A stretch of 64,000 nt of DNA from positions 1,240,001 through 1,304,000 of the forward strand of contig JAWMQM010000001.1 of the NCBI GenBank assembly GCA_033283175.1, in the 5' to 3' direction. A model generated the notes under the pieces. That model was not told where the DNA came from. It ran no database searches and saw nothing but the letters and a program-made list of their open reading frames with translations. The stretch comes from Pseudomaricurvus sp033283175. Its GTDB lineage: Bacteria > Pseudomonadota > Gammaproteobacteria > Pseudomonadales > Cellvibrionaceae. The translations under genes and the position numbers were made by a program. Shown here in pieces: positions 53,202-62,228 of this stretch. Positions within the stretch are counted from its first letter, which is position 1, and every line of letters begins with the position of its first letter.

Positions 53202-54290
53202 TTATTCACTTACTCCCGAAAGTTCCGGTTTCACCGCGGGCCGGATCTGGCGTCGCGCTCCCGGGTACTCCAGACACACACAGAACTCACCCTCCACCTC
53301 ACGGGTATCCAGGTGTGCGGCGTTGCCAAAGTAGACTGCCAGACGGTTGCGGATGTTATCCAGCGCCATGCGGTTACCGTTCCTGGGGTTAACAGCGGCG
53401 GCCAGCGGGTTGCGGATGGCAATCTTTACCCGCTCACCCTCAATCTGCACCTCAACATGGACGTCCCCACCCTCGGTGCGGCCACTGATGCCATGCACAA
53501 TGGCGTTTTCCAGCAGCGGTTGCAGCAGCAGGCACGGAATACTGGCCGCACGCTGCAGGGCAGGGTCTGGCAGCCGCCAGTGGGTGCGCAGGCGCTCGCC
53601 GAGGCGGGTCTGCTCAATGTCCATGAACTGCTGGCACAGCTCCAGCTCCTCCTCCAGGCTCACCAGCCCCGGCTCCGCCAGACTGGCGCGAAACAGGCAG
53701 CTGAGGTCTTCCACCAGCCGCTCCGCCTTGTCCGGCGCCGTGGCGATCAGGCTGGCGATGCTGTTCATGCTGTTAAAGAGAAAGTGGGGCTGGATGCGGG
53801 AGTGCAGCGCCTGGATACGGGCCTGCAGCTCCGCCTGCTGCTGGTTGTGCCACTGCTGCTGCACATAGAGGTAGCGCAGCACGATGCCGGCAAAGATGGC
53901 GGCCAACAGCAGGTTGTTGGCCACCACCAGCAGATTGGGGGCCTGCCACTGGGCCATGGCCCACTGTCCCAGCAGTGAACAGACCAGGGTGACGGCCAGC
54001 ACCAGCAGGTAACACAGGGTGCCCGCCAGCCAGCCGGGCTGGGTGTAGAGCCAGAAACGCAGCGGGCAGAGCAGGGCGGCGCTCAACAGCACCACCCATT
54101 GAATCAGCATGGAATGGGTGCCGAGATTGCCCCAGTGGATACGCAGCTGGGGATCGGAGGCCAGCGACAGGGCGAGCGCCAGCAGCTCCCCCAGCAGCAC
54201 CAGCAGGAACACGGCCTGCACGCTGCAGAGATTGGGCAGGAAGGCCAGCGGCTGTTGTCTGTTATTGTTGGCGTCTGCGGCCTGTGGCAT
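53202..54290 (-). CDS. algZ: Sensor histidine kinase AlgZ/FimS type
   Basis: The 362-residue protein has four membrane helices (about 20-140), then a His_kinase domain with the phospho-histidine in RIQPHFLFNSMNSIASLI, and an ATP-binding C-terminus (LLENAIVHGISG). This is the LytS/AlgZ class that partners LytTR regulators. The ATG at 54290 is chosen because it starts just before the first helix; longer readings would run into the argH promoter. It is the first gene of the algZ-algR pair and is divergent from argH. Confidence 0.92.
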   Translation of the reverse strand: MPQAADANNNRQQPLAFLPNLCSVQAVFLLVLLGELLALALSLASDPQLRIHWGNLGTHSMLIQWVVLLSAALLCPLRFWLYTQPGWLAGTLCYLLVLAVTLVCSLLGQWAMAQWQAPNLLVVANNLLLAAIFAGIVLRYLYVQQQWHNQQQAELQARIQALHSRIQPHFLFNSMNSIASLIATAPDKAERLVEDLSCLFRASLAEPGLVSLEEELELCQQFMDIEQTRLGERLRTHWRLPDPALQRAASIPCLLLQPLLENAIVHGISGRTEGGDVHVEVQIEGERVKIAIRNPLAAAVNPRNGNRMALDNIRNRLAVYFGNAAHLDTREVEGEFCVCLEYPGARRQIRPAVKPELSGVSE

Positions 54291-54379
54291 AGCGTCGGAC
54301 GACTCCCCCCGGACAGTCTGGCAACGGGCCACCGGGAACAGAGCTCCACAGTGGCAGTCGGTGCCGGTGGCGCGGCCTA

Positions 54380-54406
54380 TTGCCGGCAACCTCGCTGGGC
54401 TATAAT
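54380..54406 (+). promoter_or_regulatory. Candidate argH promoter
   Basis: TTGCCG at 54380-54385 and TATAAT at 54401-54406 with a 15-base spacer, about 155 bp before the argH start. The -10 box is perfect, but the spacer is short. It lies within the small palindrome GGCTAT-A-ATAGCC, which could be a regulator site. Confidence 0.5.
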
Positions 54407-54559
54407 AGCCAGCTTTATTCGCGGATGTTAGCGCATGTGCCACAGCCCCGGGCAGCCACAGATCACAGTTGGTCACAGATGGCATGCCAGCGGGGCCGGC
54501 GCGGCGTCCTGACAGCGCACTTCCTTCAGTTTCTACCCAGCGGACATCGATACCACACC

Positions 54560-55960
54560 ATGAGCCAGGATTCGAAAACCAATCAGCAGTGGGGCGGCCG
54601 TTTCAGCGAGCCCGTCGACGCCTTTGTGCAGCGCTTTACCGCCTCCATTCAGTTTGATCAGCGCCTCTATCGCCACGATATCCGCGGCTCCATCGCCCAC
54701 GCCACCATGCTGGAGAAGGCCGGTGTGCTCAGCGCGGATGAGCTCAAGGCCATTATCGACGGCCTTAACGAGGTGCAGAACGAGATCGAAAGCGGCCAGG
54801 TGGAGTGGTCCATCCCGCTGGAAGACGTGCACATGAATGTGGAGTCCCGTCTTACCGACAAAATCGGTATCACCGGCAAGAAACTGCACACCGGCCGCTC
54901 CCGCAACGACCAGGTGGCCACCGATATCCGCCTGTGGCTGCGCGACGAGATCGACCTGATCAGTGCCGAACTGACCCGCCTGCAGAGCGGCATGGTAGAG
55001 CTGGCGGCAAAAGAGTCCGACACCATCATGCCCGGCTTCACCCACCTGCAGACCGCGCAGCCGGTCACCTTTGGCCACCACCTGCTGGCCTGGAACGAGA
55101 TGCTGGAGCGGGACTACAGCCGCCTGCTGGATTGCCGCAAGCGCCTCAACCAGTCGCCGCTGGGCGCCGCCGCCCTGGCCGGCACCACCTATCCCATTGA
55201 CCGCGAGCTGACCGCCTCGCTGCTGGGCTTTGACCACCCCACCCGCAACAGCCTCGACTCGGTCTCCGATCGCGACTTCGCCATCGAATTCTGCGCCTTC
55301 TCGGCCATGCTGCTGACCCACCTGTCACGCATGTCGGAAGAGCTCATCCTGTGGACCTCGGCGCAGTTCAACTTCATCAACCTGCCAGACCGCTTCTGCA
55401 CCGGTTCCAGCATCATGCCGCAGAAGAAAAACCCGGACGTACCGGAGCTGGTGCGCGGCAAGACCGGTCGCGTCAACGGCCACCTGATCGCCCTGCTGAC
55501 CCTGATGAAGTCCCAGCCGCTGGCCTATAACAAGGACAATCAGGAAGACAAGGAGCCGCTGTTCGACGCCGTCGATACGGTCAAGGACTGCCTGCGCGCC
55601 TTCGCCGACATGATCCCCGCCATCGAGGCACGCAAGGAGAGCATGTACGAATCCGCCAAGCGCGGTTTCTCCACCGCCACCGACCTGGCCGACTACCTGG
55701 TGCGCAAGGGCATCCCCTTCCGCGACTCCCACGAGATCGTCGGCAAGTCCGTGGCCTACGGCATCCAGACCGGCAAGGACCTGTCCGAGATGAGCCTCGA
55801 CGAGCTGCGCCAGTTCTCCACCGAAATCACCGACGATGTCTTCAAGGTACTGACCCTGGAAGGCTCCGTGGCCGCCCGCAACCACATCGGCGGTACCGCT
55901 CCCGAGCAGGTGCGCCACGCCGCTGCGGCAGCCGGCGAGGCTCTTGGCAAACGCAGCTGA
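54560..55960 (+). CDS. argH: Argininosuccinate lyase
   Basis: The 466-residue protein matches ArgH throughout: QWGGRFSEPVDAFVQRFTAS, EDVHMNVESRL, LHTGRSRNDQVATDIRLW, the fumarase-superfamily signature GSSIMPQKKNPD, and YLVRKGIPFRDSHEIVG. It splits argininosuccinate to arginine and fumarate. The ATG at 54560 starts the natural N-terminus; a 60-residue upstream extension lacks family features. Confidence 0.96.
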   Translation: MSQDSKTNQQWGGRFSEPVDAFVQRFTASIQFDQRLYRHDIRGSIAHATMLEKAGVLSADELKAIIDGLNEVQNEIESGQVEWSIPLEDVHMNVESRLTDKIGITGKKLHTGRSRNDQVATDIRLWLRDEIDLISAELTRLQSGMVELAAKESDTIMPGFTHLQTAQPVTFGHHLLAWNEMLERDYSRLLDCRKRLNQSPLGAAALAGTTYPIDRELTASLLGFDHPTRNSLDSVSDRDFAIEFCAFSAMLLTHLSRMSEELILWTSAQFNFINLPDRFCTGSSIMPQKKNPDVPELVRGKTGRVNGHLIALLTLMKSQPLAYNKDNQEDKEPLFDAVDTVKDCLRAFADMIPAIEARKESMYESAKRGFSTATDLADYLVRKGIPFRDSHEIVGKSVAYGIQTGKDLSEMSLDELRQFSTEITDDVFKVLTLEGSVAARNHIGGTAPEQVRHAAAAAGEALGKRS

Positions 55961-56044
55961 GAGCCGCCGGGGAGGAGACTGGAACCCGCGCCTTGAGGGC
56001 CGCTATACTAGCCGGCTTGACCCTGGCCGGATTCGGGAGACGCC

Positions 56045-56176
56045 ATGCGCCACACACTTCTAATACTGGCAGCCATCAGCTGCCTGCTGGGTTTGGCAGG
56101 CTGTGGCCAGAAGGGGCCGCTCTACCTGCCACAACCCAGTGAGCAGGCCCCGGCCACCCAACCGTCCGGCGACTGA
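56045..56176 (+). CDS. lptM: LptM-type small lipoprotein (YifL/LppL family), 43 residues
   Basis: This short frame encodes 43 residues with a lipoprotein signal (lipobox LAGC, Cys20) directly followed by the family core GQKGPLYLP, then a Pro/Gln-rich tail. LptM helps the LPS-export translocon LptDE mature in studied species. It lies upstream of lysA and dapF as in other Pseudomonadales, with 65 bp to lysA. No cyaY gene faces it, unlike in E. coli and Pseudomonas. Confidence 0.9.
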   Translation: MRHTLLILAAISCLLGLAGCGQKGPLYLPQPSEQAPATQPSGD

Positions 56177-56241
56177 CACCGCCCACACTGAATACCGCCA
56201 GCCGCAACCGTCCCGCTGCGGCTGGCCTCCGAGAGTTAACG

Positions 56242-57486
56242 ATGCACGATTTCACCAGCAACAACGGCCAGCTGTTCGCCGAACAGGTCGCCATGACCCA
56301 ACTGGCCGAGCAGTTCGGCACACCGCTGTACGTCTACAGCCGCGCCGCCCTGACCCGACACTACCAGGCCTACGCCAACGCCCTGGGTGACCACCCCGGC
56401 ATGGTTTGCTACGCGGTCAAGGCGAACTCCAACATCGCCGTGCTCAACGTACTGGCGCGACTGGGTGCCGGTTTCGATATCGTCTCCGAGGGCGAGCTGG
56501 AGCGCGTACTGCTGGCCGGTGGCGATCCGTCAAAAGTGGTTTTCTCCGGTGTGGGTAAAACCCCGGCCGAAATGCGCCGCGCGCTGGACGTGGGTGTGCA
56601 CTGCTTTAACGTCGAATCGGAAGCCGAGCTGGAAGTGCTGGCCCAGGTTGCTGCAGAGATGGGCAAGGTGGCACCGGTGTCACTGCGGGTAAACCCGGAC
56701 GTGGACGCCAACACCCACCCCTACATCTCCACCGGTCTCAAGGAGAACAAGTTCGGTATCGACATTAACCGCTCACCGGTGGTCTACGCCCGCGCGGCCG
56801 AGCTGCCGTCGCTGAAAGTGTTCGGTGTGGATTGCCACATCGGCTCGCAGCTCACCACCCTGTCACCCTTCGTCGATGCCCTCGACCGGGTACTGGCGCT
56901 GGTGGACCAGCTGGCGGAGCAGGGTATCACCATTGAGCACCTGGACCTGGGCGGCGGCCTCGGCGTCACCTATCGCGATGAGCAGCCACCTGCGGTGAGC
57001 GACTACATGGCCGCCATCAAGGCGCGCCTGGGTGATCGTCGCCTGTCGCTCTCCTTTGAGCCGGGCCGCTCCATCGCCGCTAACGCCGGTGTACTGCTGA
57101 CCCGCGTGCTCTACCTGAAGCCCACCGAGCACCGCAACTTTGCCATTATCGACGCCGCCATGAACGACAACATCCGCCCGTCGCTCTATCAGGCCTGGCA
57201 GGAAGTGCGCGCTGTGGCGCCACACGATGGCGAGGTAAAGAGCTGGGACCTGGTTGGCCCCGTGTGCGAGACCGGAGACTTCCTGGGCAAGGATCGCCAG
57301 CTGGCGCTGCGCCCCGGCGACCTGCTGGCACTGATGTCCAGCGGCGCCTATGGTTTTACCATGAGCTCCAACTACAACAGCCGGCCACGCGCCCCCGAGG
57401 TGATGGTGGACGGCAGTGACGTGCATCTGGTGCGTGCCCGCGAGACACTGGCAAGCCTGACCCAGGGCGAAGCCCTGTTACCCTGA
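56242..57486 (+). CDS. lysA: Diaminopimelate decarboxylase
   Basis: The 414-residue PLP enzyme has the lysine-bearing CYAVKANSNIAVL (about 54-66), VDCHIGSQLT, the glycine-rich LDLGGGLGVTY, FEPGRSIAANAG and the active-site cysteine segment GPVCETGDFLGKDR. It makes lysine from meso-diaminopimelate. Next gene dapF makes that substrate, so the pair forms the end of the lysine pathway. Confidence 0.96.
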   Translation: MHDFTSNNGQLFAEQVAMTQLAEQFGTPLYVYSRAALTRHYQAYANALGDHPGMVCYAVKANSNIAVLNVLARLGAGFDIVSEGELERVLLAGGDPSKVVFSGVGKTPAEMRRALDVGVHCFNVESEAELEVLAQVAAEMGKVAPVSLRVNPDVDANTHPYISTGLKENKFGIDINRSPVVYARAAELPSLKVFGVDCHIGSQLTTLSPFVDALDRVLALVDQLAEQGITIEHLDLGGGLGVTYRDEQPPAVSDYMAAIKARLGDRRLSLSFEPGRSIAANAGVLLTRVLYLKPTEHRNFAIIDAAMNDNIRPSLYQAWQEVRAVAPHDGEVKSWDLVGPVCETGDFLGKDRQLALRPGDLLALMSSGAYGFTMSSNYNSRPRAPEVMVDGSDVHLVRARETLASLTQGEALLP

Positions 57487-57585
57487 GAGAGCTACTACAG
57501 CGCGCGATCTTGGGAGGCGTGTCCGGGCCACCGGATGGGACCCCGGCACAGCCTCCATTAGCCAGCTGCCATATAGAGAGAAAGG

Positions 57586-58416
57586 ATGAAGCTGCGTTTT
57601 ACCAAAATGCACGGCCTCGGCAATGACTTCGTGGTCATCGATGGCATCAGTCAGCGTGTGCGCCTGAGCGAAACCCGGATTCGCCAACTGGCGGACCGTC
57701 GCTTCGGTGTGGGCTGCGATCAGATACTGCTGGTGGAAGTGCCGCAGAACCCCGATGTGGATTTCCGCTATCGCATCTTTAACGCCGACGGCTCCGAGGT
57801 GGAGAATTGCGGCAACGGCGCCCGCTGCTTTGCCCGGTTTGTAAGCGATCGCAAACTGACCGGCAAGCGCGTCATCGACGTGGAAACCGCCGGCGGCATT
57901 ATCACCCTGCACCTGCTGAACAACGGCGATGTGCGGGTGGATATGGGCGAGCCGCGACTGGAGCCTGCGCAGGTGCCCTTCGAGGCCACTGCCCGGCAGA
58001 CCACCTACACCCTGGATGTGGCCGGTGAGAGCGTCGACGTCAGCGCAGTCTCCATGGGCAACCCCCATGCAGTGCTGCTGGTGGAGAGCACTGCCAGCGC
58101 GCCGGTGGAGCGACTGGGACCACTGCTGGAAAGTCATCCGGCGTTCCCGCGCCGGGTGAATGTGGGCTTTATGGAAGTGGTATCGCCGCAGGAGATCAAC
58201 CTGCGGGTCTATGAGCGCGGTGCCGGCGAAACCCTCGCCTGTGGCACCGGTGCCTGTGCCGCCGTAGTGGCCGGGCGCTTGCGCAACCTGTTAGACTCAA
58301 ACGTCAAAGTCAATCTGCCGGGTGGCAGTCTGTCGATCGAGTGGCAGGGGGAAGGGCAACCGGTACTGATGTCGGGGCCCGCGGCCACGGTCTTCCATGG
58401 ACAAGTGAAGCTGTAA
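57586..58416 (+). CDS. dapF: Diaminopimelate epimerase
   Basis: The 276-residue protein has both catalytic cysteines in their contexts: EVENCGNGARCFARF (about 70-84) and ETLACGTGACAAV (about 215-227). FTKMHGLGNDFVVID is the normal start. It interconverts LL- and meso-diaminopimelate for lysine and peptidoglycan. Its stop overlaps the start of the DUF484 gene by one base (TAATG). Confidence 0.96.
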   Translation: MKLRFTKMHGLGNDFVVIDGISQRVRLSETRIRQLADRRFGVGCDQILLVEVPQNPDVDFRYRIFNADGSEVENCGNGARCFARFVSDRKLTGKRVIDVETAGGIITLHLLNNGDVRVDMGEPRLEPAQVPFEATARQTTYTLDVAGESVDVSAVSMGNPHAVLLVESTASAPVERLGPLLESHPAFPRRVNVGFMEVVSPQEINLRVYERGAGETLACGTGACAAVVAGRLRNLLDSNVKVNLPGGSLSIEWQGEGQPVLMSGPAATVFHGQVKL

Positions 58417-59111
58417 TGAACGAACCGAAGACGTGCGAGAAAAGCACTGCAATTACTGAAGACCAGGTGATCAAGTACCTGCAACAACACCCGGATTTCT
58501 TCGTCCAGCAGCCCAACCTGCTGGCGGAATTGCGGTTGCCGCACGACAGTGGCGGGGCCATTTCCCTGGTGGAGCGGCAGGTCGCCATTCTGCGCGAGCG
58601 CAATATGGACATGCGCCACCGTCTCAGCAAGCTGCTGGACAACGCCCGCGACAACGACCGCCTGTTCGACAAAACCAAACGCCTGGTGCTGGCGTTGCTG
58701 GAGAGCAGCTCGCTCAACGACGCCATCAACTCCCTCTTCTACAGCTTCAACAACGACTTCCAGATTCACTACACCACGCTGATCCTGTTTACCGACAGCG
58801 ACGACCTCAAGGCCGACAAGGCGCGGCTGGAGACTATCGAGCAAGCTCGCGAACACATTGGCACGGTGATCCGTAACAGCAAACCAATCTGCGGCCCGGC
58901 CGACGCCGGCATGGTCAACTACCTGTTCCCCAATCACAGCAACCACGTGGGCTCCATGGCCCTGGCACCGCTGGTTTATGGCACCACCTTCGGTGTGCTC
59001 GCCATCGGCAACCGCGACCCGCACTACTACCGCTCCAGCATGGGCACCCTGTTTCTCAGCTACATCGGCGAAGTGCTCAACCGCACCCTGCCCAAGTACC
59101 TGCGCAACTGA
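58416..59111 (+). CDS. DUF484-family protein (GAF-like)
   Basis: The 231-residue protein has the DUF484 pattern: ITEDQVIKYLQQHPDFFVQQPNLLAELRLPH at the N-terminus (key residues Tyr-Leu, His-Pro-Asp-Phe-Phe), a helical linker VERQVAILRERNMDM, and a GAF-like C-terminal domain ending LFLSYIGEVLNRTLPKYL. It is found between dapF and xerC in many gammaproteobacteria; its function is unknown. Coupled to dapF by a one-base overlap and followed by xerC 11 bp later. Confidence 0.93.
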   Translation: MNEPKTCEKSTAITEDQVIKYLQQHPDFFVQQPNLLAELRLPHDSGGAISLVERQVAILRERNMDMRHRLSKLLDNARDNDRLFDKTKRLVLALLESSSLNDAINSLFYSFNNDFQIHYTTLILFTDSDDLKADKARLETIEQAREHIGTVIRNSKPICGPADAGMVNYLFPNHSNHVGSMALAPLVYGTTFGVLAIGNRDPHYYRSSMGTLFLSYIGEVLNRTLPKYLRN

Positions 59112-59122
59112 GGCCAGCTGCC

Positions 59123-60049
59123 ATGGCGGACGCGACTACCGATCCCGCCCTGCAAGCCGCGCTGGACGACTTCTTCGACCATCTGCAGTATGAAAAGCAG
59201 GTGTCGCCCCACACCCTGAGCAACTATCAGCGCGACCTTCGTACCCTGGCCAGCTTCTGCAACCAGCAGGCGCTCTCCCTGTCGCAGATATCCCACCACC
59301 ACCTGCGCCAGTGCCTGGCTGCCCAGCACCGCCGCGGTCTTAAATCCCGCAGCCTGCAACGCTGGCTCTCCGCCCTGCGCAGCTTCTTCCGCTTCTGCCT
59401 GCGCCACAAACGCATCAAGGCCGACCCCAGCAGCGGGCTGCGCGCCCCCAAGGCGGACAAACCCCTGCCCAAGGCACTGGATGTGGATCAGGCCCTGAGC
59501 CTGATGGAGGTACGCGGGGATGATGTGCTGCTGATCCGGGACCGCGCCTGCGTGGAACTGTTCTATTCGTCAGGGCTGCGTCTCAGTGAGCTGCTGTCAC
59601 TGGATTGGCGTCACGTGGACCTGCGCGGCCGTCAGCTGCGGGTCACCGGTAAAGGGGGGAAAACGCGGGAGCTGCCCATTGGCCAGCACGCGACGGACGC
59701 GCTACAGCAGTGGCGCAAGCTGCAGGCGGAGCAGTGTGGCAGTGGGGTCGAAGCGATCTTTACCAGCCTCAGCGGGCGTCGCCTCGGCAGCCGGGCAGTC
59801 CAGAAGCGCCTGCAGCAGCTGGGCATCACCCAGGGACTCGACCAGCCACTGCACCCGCATATGCTGCGCCACTCCTTTGCCAGCCACCTGCTGGAATCCA
59901 GTGGTGACCTGCGCGGCGTGCAGGAGCTGCTGGGTCACGCCAACCTCTCCACCACACAGGTCTATACCCATCTCGATTTCCAGCACCTGGCCAAGGTCTA
60001 CGATCAGGCCCATCCCAGGGCCCGCCGGCGCAGCGACGAGAACGACTGA
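59123..60049 (+). CDS. xerC: Tyrosine recombinase XerC
   Basis: The 308-residue protein has an N-terminal SAM-like core-binding domain (about 10-95) and the catalytic domain with the tyrosine recombinase residues: Arg in SSGLRLSELLSLDW, Lys in VTGKGGKTRELP, His and Arg in HPHMLRHSFASHLL, His in LLGHANLSTTQ, and Tyr in VYTHL. With XerD it resolves chromosome dimers at dif. Its place after dapF and DUF484 marks it as the housekeeping enzyme, not a mobile-element integrase. Confidence 0.95.
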   Translation: MADATTDPALQAALDDFFDHLQYEKQVSPHTLSNYQRDLRTLASFCNQQALSLSQISHHHLRQCLAAQHRRGLKSRSLQRWLSALRSFFRFCLRHKRIKADPSSGLRAPKADKPLPKALDVDQALSLMEVRGDDVLLIRDRACVELFYSSGLRLSELLSLDWRHVDLRGRQLRVTGKGGKTRELPIGQHATDALQQWRKLQAEQCGSGVEAIFTSLSGRRLGSRAVQKRLQQLGITQGLDQPLHPHMLRHSFASHLLESSGDLRGVQELLGHANLSTTQVYTHLDFQHLAKVYDQAHPRARRRSDEND

Positions 60050-60059
60050 TCGCCGCAAC

Positions 60060-60284
60060 TCAGATAGGGCGGCTGCCGTAGTTATTGCCCGGTTTTTGCG
60101 GTGGATCCGCCGTCACATTGGAATCAACCTGCTGTATCACCCCGCCGCGGGCGAGAAAAGCTTCCACCTCTGACTGCAGCTGTGCGCGCAGCTTCTGGCG
60201 GGAGTCCAGAGGCTCTTCCAACTCCGGTAGTGCCGGGGCTTCCTCCAAGCCATCGTCTACTTCAAAGTCGTCATCTTCGTCCAT
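60060..60284 (-). CDS. sutA: SutA-type RNA polymerase-associated regulator
   Basis: The 74-residue protein has an acidic, disordered N-terminus (MDEDDDFEVDDGLEEAP) and a conserved C-terminus (EAFLARGGVIQQVDSNVTAD, PPQKPGNNYGSRPI). This closely follows the recalled P. aeruginosa SutA ending (EFLSRGGKVQEI... ADPPKKP... YGSRPI). SutA binds RNA polymerase during slow growth and raises transcription of housekeeping genes. The ATG at 60284 is chosen over an upstream TTG. It is convergent with xerC, 10 bp apart. Confidence 0.88.
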   Translation of the reverse strand: MDEDDDFEVDDGLEEAPALPELEEPLDSRQKLRAQLQSEVEAFLARGGVIQQVDSNVTADPPQKPGNNYGSRPI

Positions 60285-60488
60285 AACCCACTCTGCCAAG
60301 TTAACCAGTGTCGTAATTGAGTCGTCGACGCTCAGCGGCCAGTACAGCGCTTTTCGTCGACCGAGCGAACTATATATAGATCAGGATGCCGACATCCGGC
60401 CAGAGGAAAAACGCGGTTTTTTTAGGCTTTTTTGGCCTAGATTTTTACGATAACTTGGTGACAGGGTTATTACTTACCGGGAGCCCCC

Positions 60489-61169
60489 GTGCACACATCC
60501 CCCCAATCCACAAACGAACTGTTCCCCCTGCCCAGCGACTTCACACTCGGGCGACCACTGGTGCTGGTGAGTGGCTGCCTGCTGGGGGAAGCGGTGCGCT
60601 ATGACGGCGGTGACAAATCCCTCGGCCCGCTGCGCCAGCTGCTGCAGTCAGAACTGAAGCTGCACAGCGTCTGCCCGGAAGTGTACGCCGGCATGGGCAC
60701 ACCGCGACCGCCGGTGCAGTGGGTCGCGCTCGCGAGCGGGCAACGACAGCTGCAGCAGGTGGACAACCCGGATATCAGCGCCCGTGACCAGCTGCAGACG
60801 GGATGCCAGAACTGGTGCGAAAGCTGGCAGGGGGAGCCACCCGTTGCGGCACTGCTCAAGGCCCGATCCCCCAGCTGTGGCAACGGCACCACGCCACTGC
60901 TGAACGAGGCCGGTGAGCAACAAGACACCATTGACGGGGCCTTTGTGCAGCAACTGAAGCTCCACTGGCCACAGCTGTGGATTGCCGATGAGGCCGCTGT
61001 GACCAACGCCGAAGACGCGCTGTGGCTATGCCGGCTGCTGCAGTGGCGGCAACGGAATGGTTCCGCAGAAGAATCCCTCTCTTCTCTGTTACAACTTGGC
61101 GGTACCGAGCGTCAGGAGTGGTGGCAGAAGCAATCCTGCACACTGCTGCCAGAATCCGGCAAGCGGTGA
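60489..61169 (+). CDS. DUF523-domain protein (TudS-like)
   Basis: The 226-residue protein has a DUF523 domain with its cysteines: SGCLLGEAVRYDGG (about 29-42), VCPEVYAGMGTPRPP (about 57-71) and ARSPSCGNG (about 120-128). In thiouracil desulfurase (TudS) these hold an iron-sulphur cluster, so a similar cluster is likely. The C-terminal 90 residues are less conserved. The start is a GTG with GGGAG upstream. Its function in this organism is unknown. It is divergent from sutA. Confidence 0.85.
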   Translation: MHTSPQSTNELFPLPSDFTLGRPLVLVSGCLLGEAVRYDGGDKSLGPLRQLLQSELKLHSVCPEVYAGMGTPRPPVQWVALASGQRQLQQVDNPDISARDQLQTGCQNWCESWQGEPPVAALLKARSPSCGNGTTPLLNEAGEQQDTIDGAFVQQLKLHWPQLWIADEAAVTNAEDALWLCRLLQWRQRNGSAEESLSSLLQLGGTERQEWWQKQSCTLLPESGKR

Positions 61170-61221
61170 CTTTTTAATCAATGCCAGGCGGTGCACCCGG
61201 CGACGCGTATTCTCGGCTCCG

Positions 61222-61394
61222 GAACCAAAAGATCGCGCACAGGAGTGCGCTCCTACAGTCTGTGCCTCTGGCCAGATGCCCGCTCCGCGCCTCCACCCCA
61301 ACAGGTCATTGTCTGGACCTGCAGGACAGAACACACAAACCCGCCATCAACGCGCCAACCTCACGTAGGAGCCCGGTCCCCCGGGCGAGCTTTT
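61222..61394. repeat. REPIN unit, copy 1 (173 bp)
   Basis: The unit has two inverted 30-bp REPs (61227-61256 and 61365-61394) of the same kind as at 24966-25044, with hairpins GCGCAC-GTGCGC and GCCCGG-CCGGGC, and a 108-bp spacer. It is about 97% identical to copy 2, 210 bp to the right. Confidence 0.8.
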
Positions 61395-61431
61395 TATCCG
61401 GACTCGATGGTGCACGGGCCTGTTAGCGCCC

Positions 61432-61604
61432 GAACCAAAAGATCGCGCACAGGAGTGCGCTCCTACAGTCTGTGCCTCAGGCCAGATGCCCGCTCCGCAC
61501 CTCCACCCCACCAGGTCATTGTCTGGACCTGCAGGACAGAACACACAAACCCGCCATCAACGCGCCAACTTCACGTAGGAGCCCGGTCCCCCGGGCGAGT
61601 TTTT
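61432..61604. repeat. REPIN unit, copy 2 (173 bp)
   Basis: This is the second tandem copy, differing from copy 1 at about five positions including one in the right REP. The 37 bp between the copies are not repeated in full, so duplication boundaries lie near the REP ends. Confidence 0.8.
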
Positions 61605-61661
61605 ACAAGGGTAACAACAGGGAGGGGAAACCCGATGCCCCCTCCCTAAATCGACAGGCAC

Positions 61662-61689
61662 AAAAAAGGCCGGTAAAAACCGGCCTTTT
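61662..61689 (-). terminator. Rho-independent terminator of glnK
   Basis: AAAAGGCCGGT and ACCGGCCTTTT pair perfectly around an AAAA loop. On the minus strand the stem is followed by TT after GGCCTTTT. It lies 22 bp past the glnK stop. Confidence 0.9.
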
Positions 61690-61711
61690 CAGCAGCTGCG
61701 GTATGACTGGC

Positions 61712-62050
61712 TCAGACTGCGTCGCTGCCGGTCTCACCAGTACGGATGCGCACGATCTGCTCCAACGGGGAGATGAAGATCTTGCCATCGCCGATTTTGC
61801 CGGTGTGGGCAGCCTTGGTAATCGCCTCTACCGCCTGGTCTACCAGTTCGTCATCAACCGCCAGCTCCATCTTCACCTTGGGCAGGAAATCCACCACGTA
61901 CTCAGCGCCACGGTAGAGTTCGGTGTGGCCCTTCTGACGGCCGAAGCCCTTGACCTCGGTCACGGTCATGCCCTGTACACCCACTTCGGAAAGCGCCGCA
62001 CGTACATCGTCGAGTTTGAACGGTTTAATGACAGCAGTAATCAATTTCAT
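61712..62050 (-). CDS. glnK: Nitrogen regulatory protein P-II (second copy)
   Basis: The 112-residue P-II protein has MKLITAVIKPFKLDDVRAAL, the T-loop with the modifiable tyrosine in GHTELYRGAEYVVDFLP (Tyr51) and the B-loop AHTGKIGDGKIFI. P-II senses 2-oxoglutarate and ATP/ADP and regulates AmtB and glutamine synthetase control. It lies downstream of amtB behind a terminator, so it has its own promoter. The partner P-II at the right edge is the usual glnK of a glnK-amtB operon; this one may be glnB or a second glnK. Confidence 0.93.
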   Translation of the reverse strand: MKLITAVIKPFKLDDVRAALSEVGVQGMTVTEVKGFGRQKGHTELYRGAEYVVDFLPKVKMELAVDDELVDQAVEAITKAAHTGKIGDGKIFISPLEQIVRIRTGETGSDAV

Positions 62051-62228
62051 TGCAAATTTCCTTAATGCAAAACACCGGCTTGACGCCGGCCAGTGCAGTA
62101 ATGGTGATGTGGAACATCCCCAGAGTTAATCAAGTCGACGCAGGCAAGCGGAAGGCTGCAGCAGTCCGAAACCGTTACATTAGCACGCCTTCAAGCCTCA
62201 GGGGAACTCCCTCGATGGAGAGCTGGCC

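Larger units (their letters stand above)
61170..61711. other. Repeat-filled gene-free gap
   Basis: This 542-bp gap after the DUF523 gene contains two tandem REPIN copies and, at its end, the glnK terminator. Short open frames here follow the repeats, show no family features, and are not called. Confidence 0.6.

Noticed and set aside
59123..60049. XerC as a mobile-element integrase
   Set aside because: Its place directly after dapF and DUF484 is the conserved housekeeping position, and no attachment-site duplications were seen.
61170..61711. Frames of 60-150 codons across the duplicated REPIN
   Set aside because: Their sequence is the repeat itself, read twice; no ribosome binding site or domain supports them.
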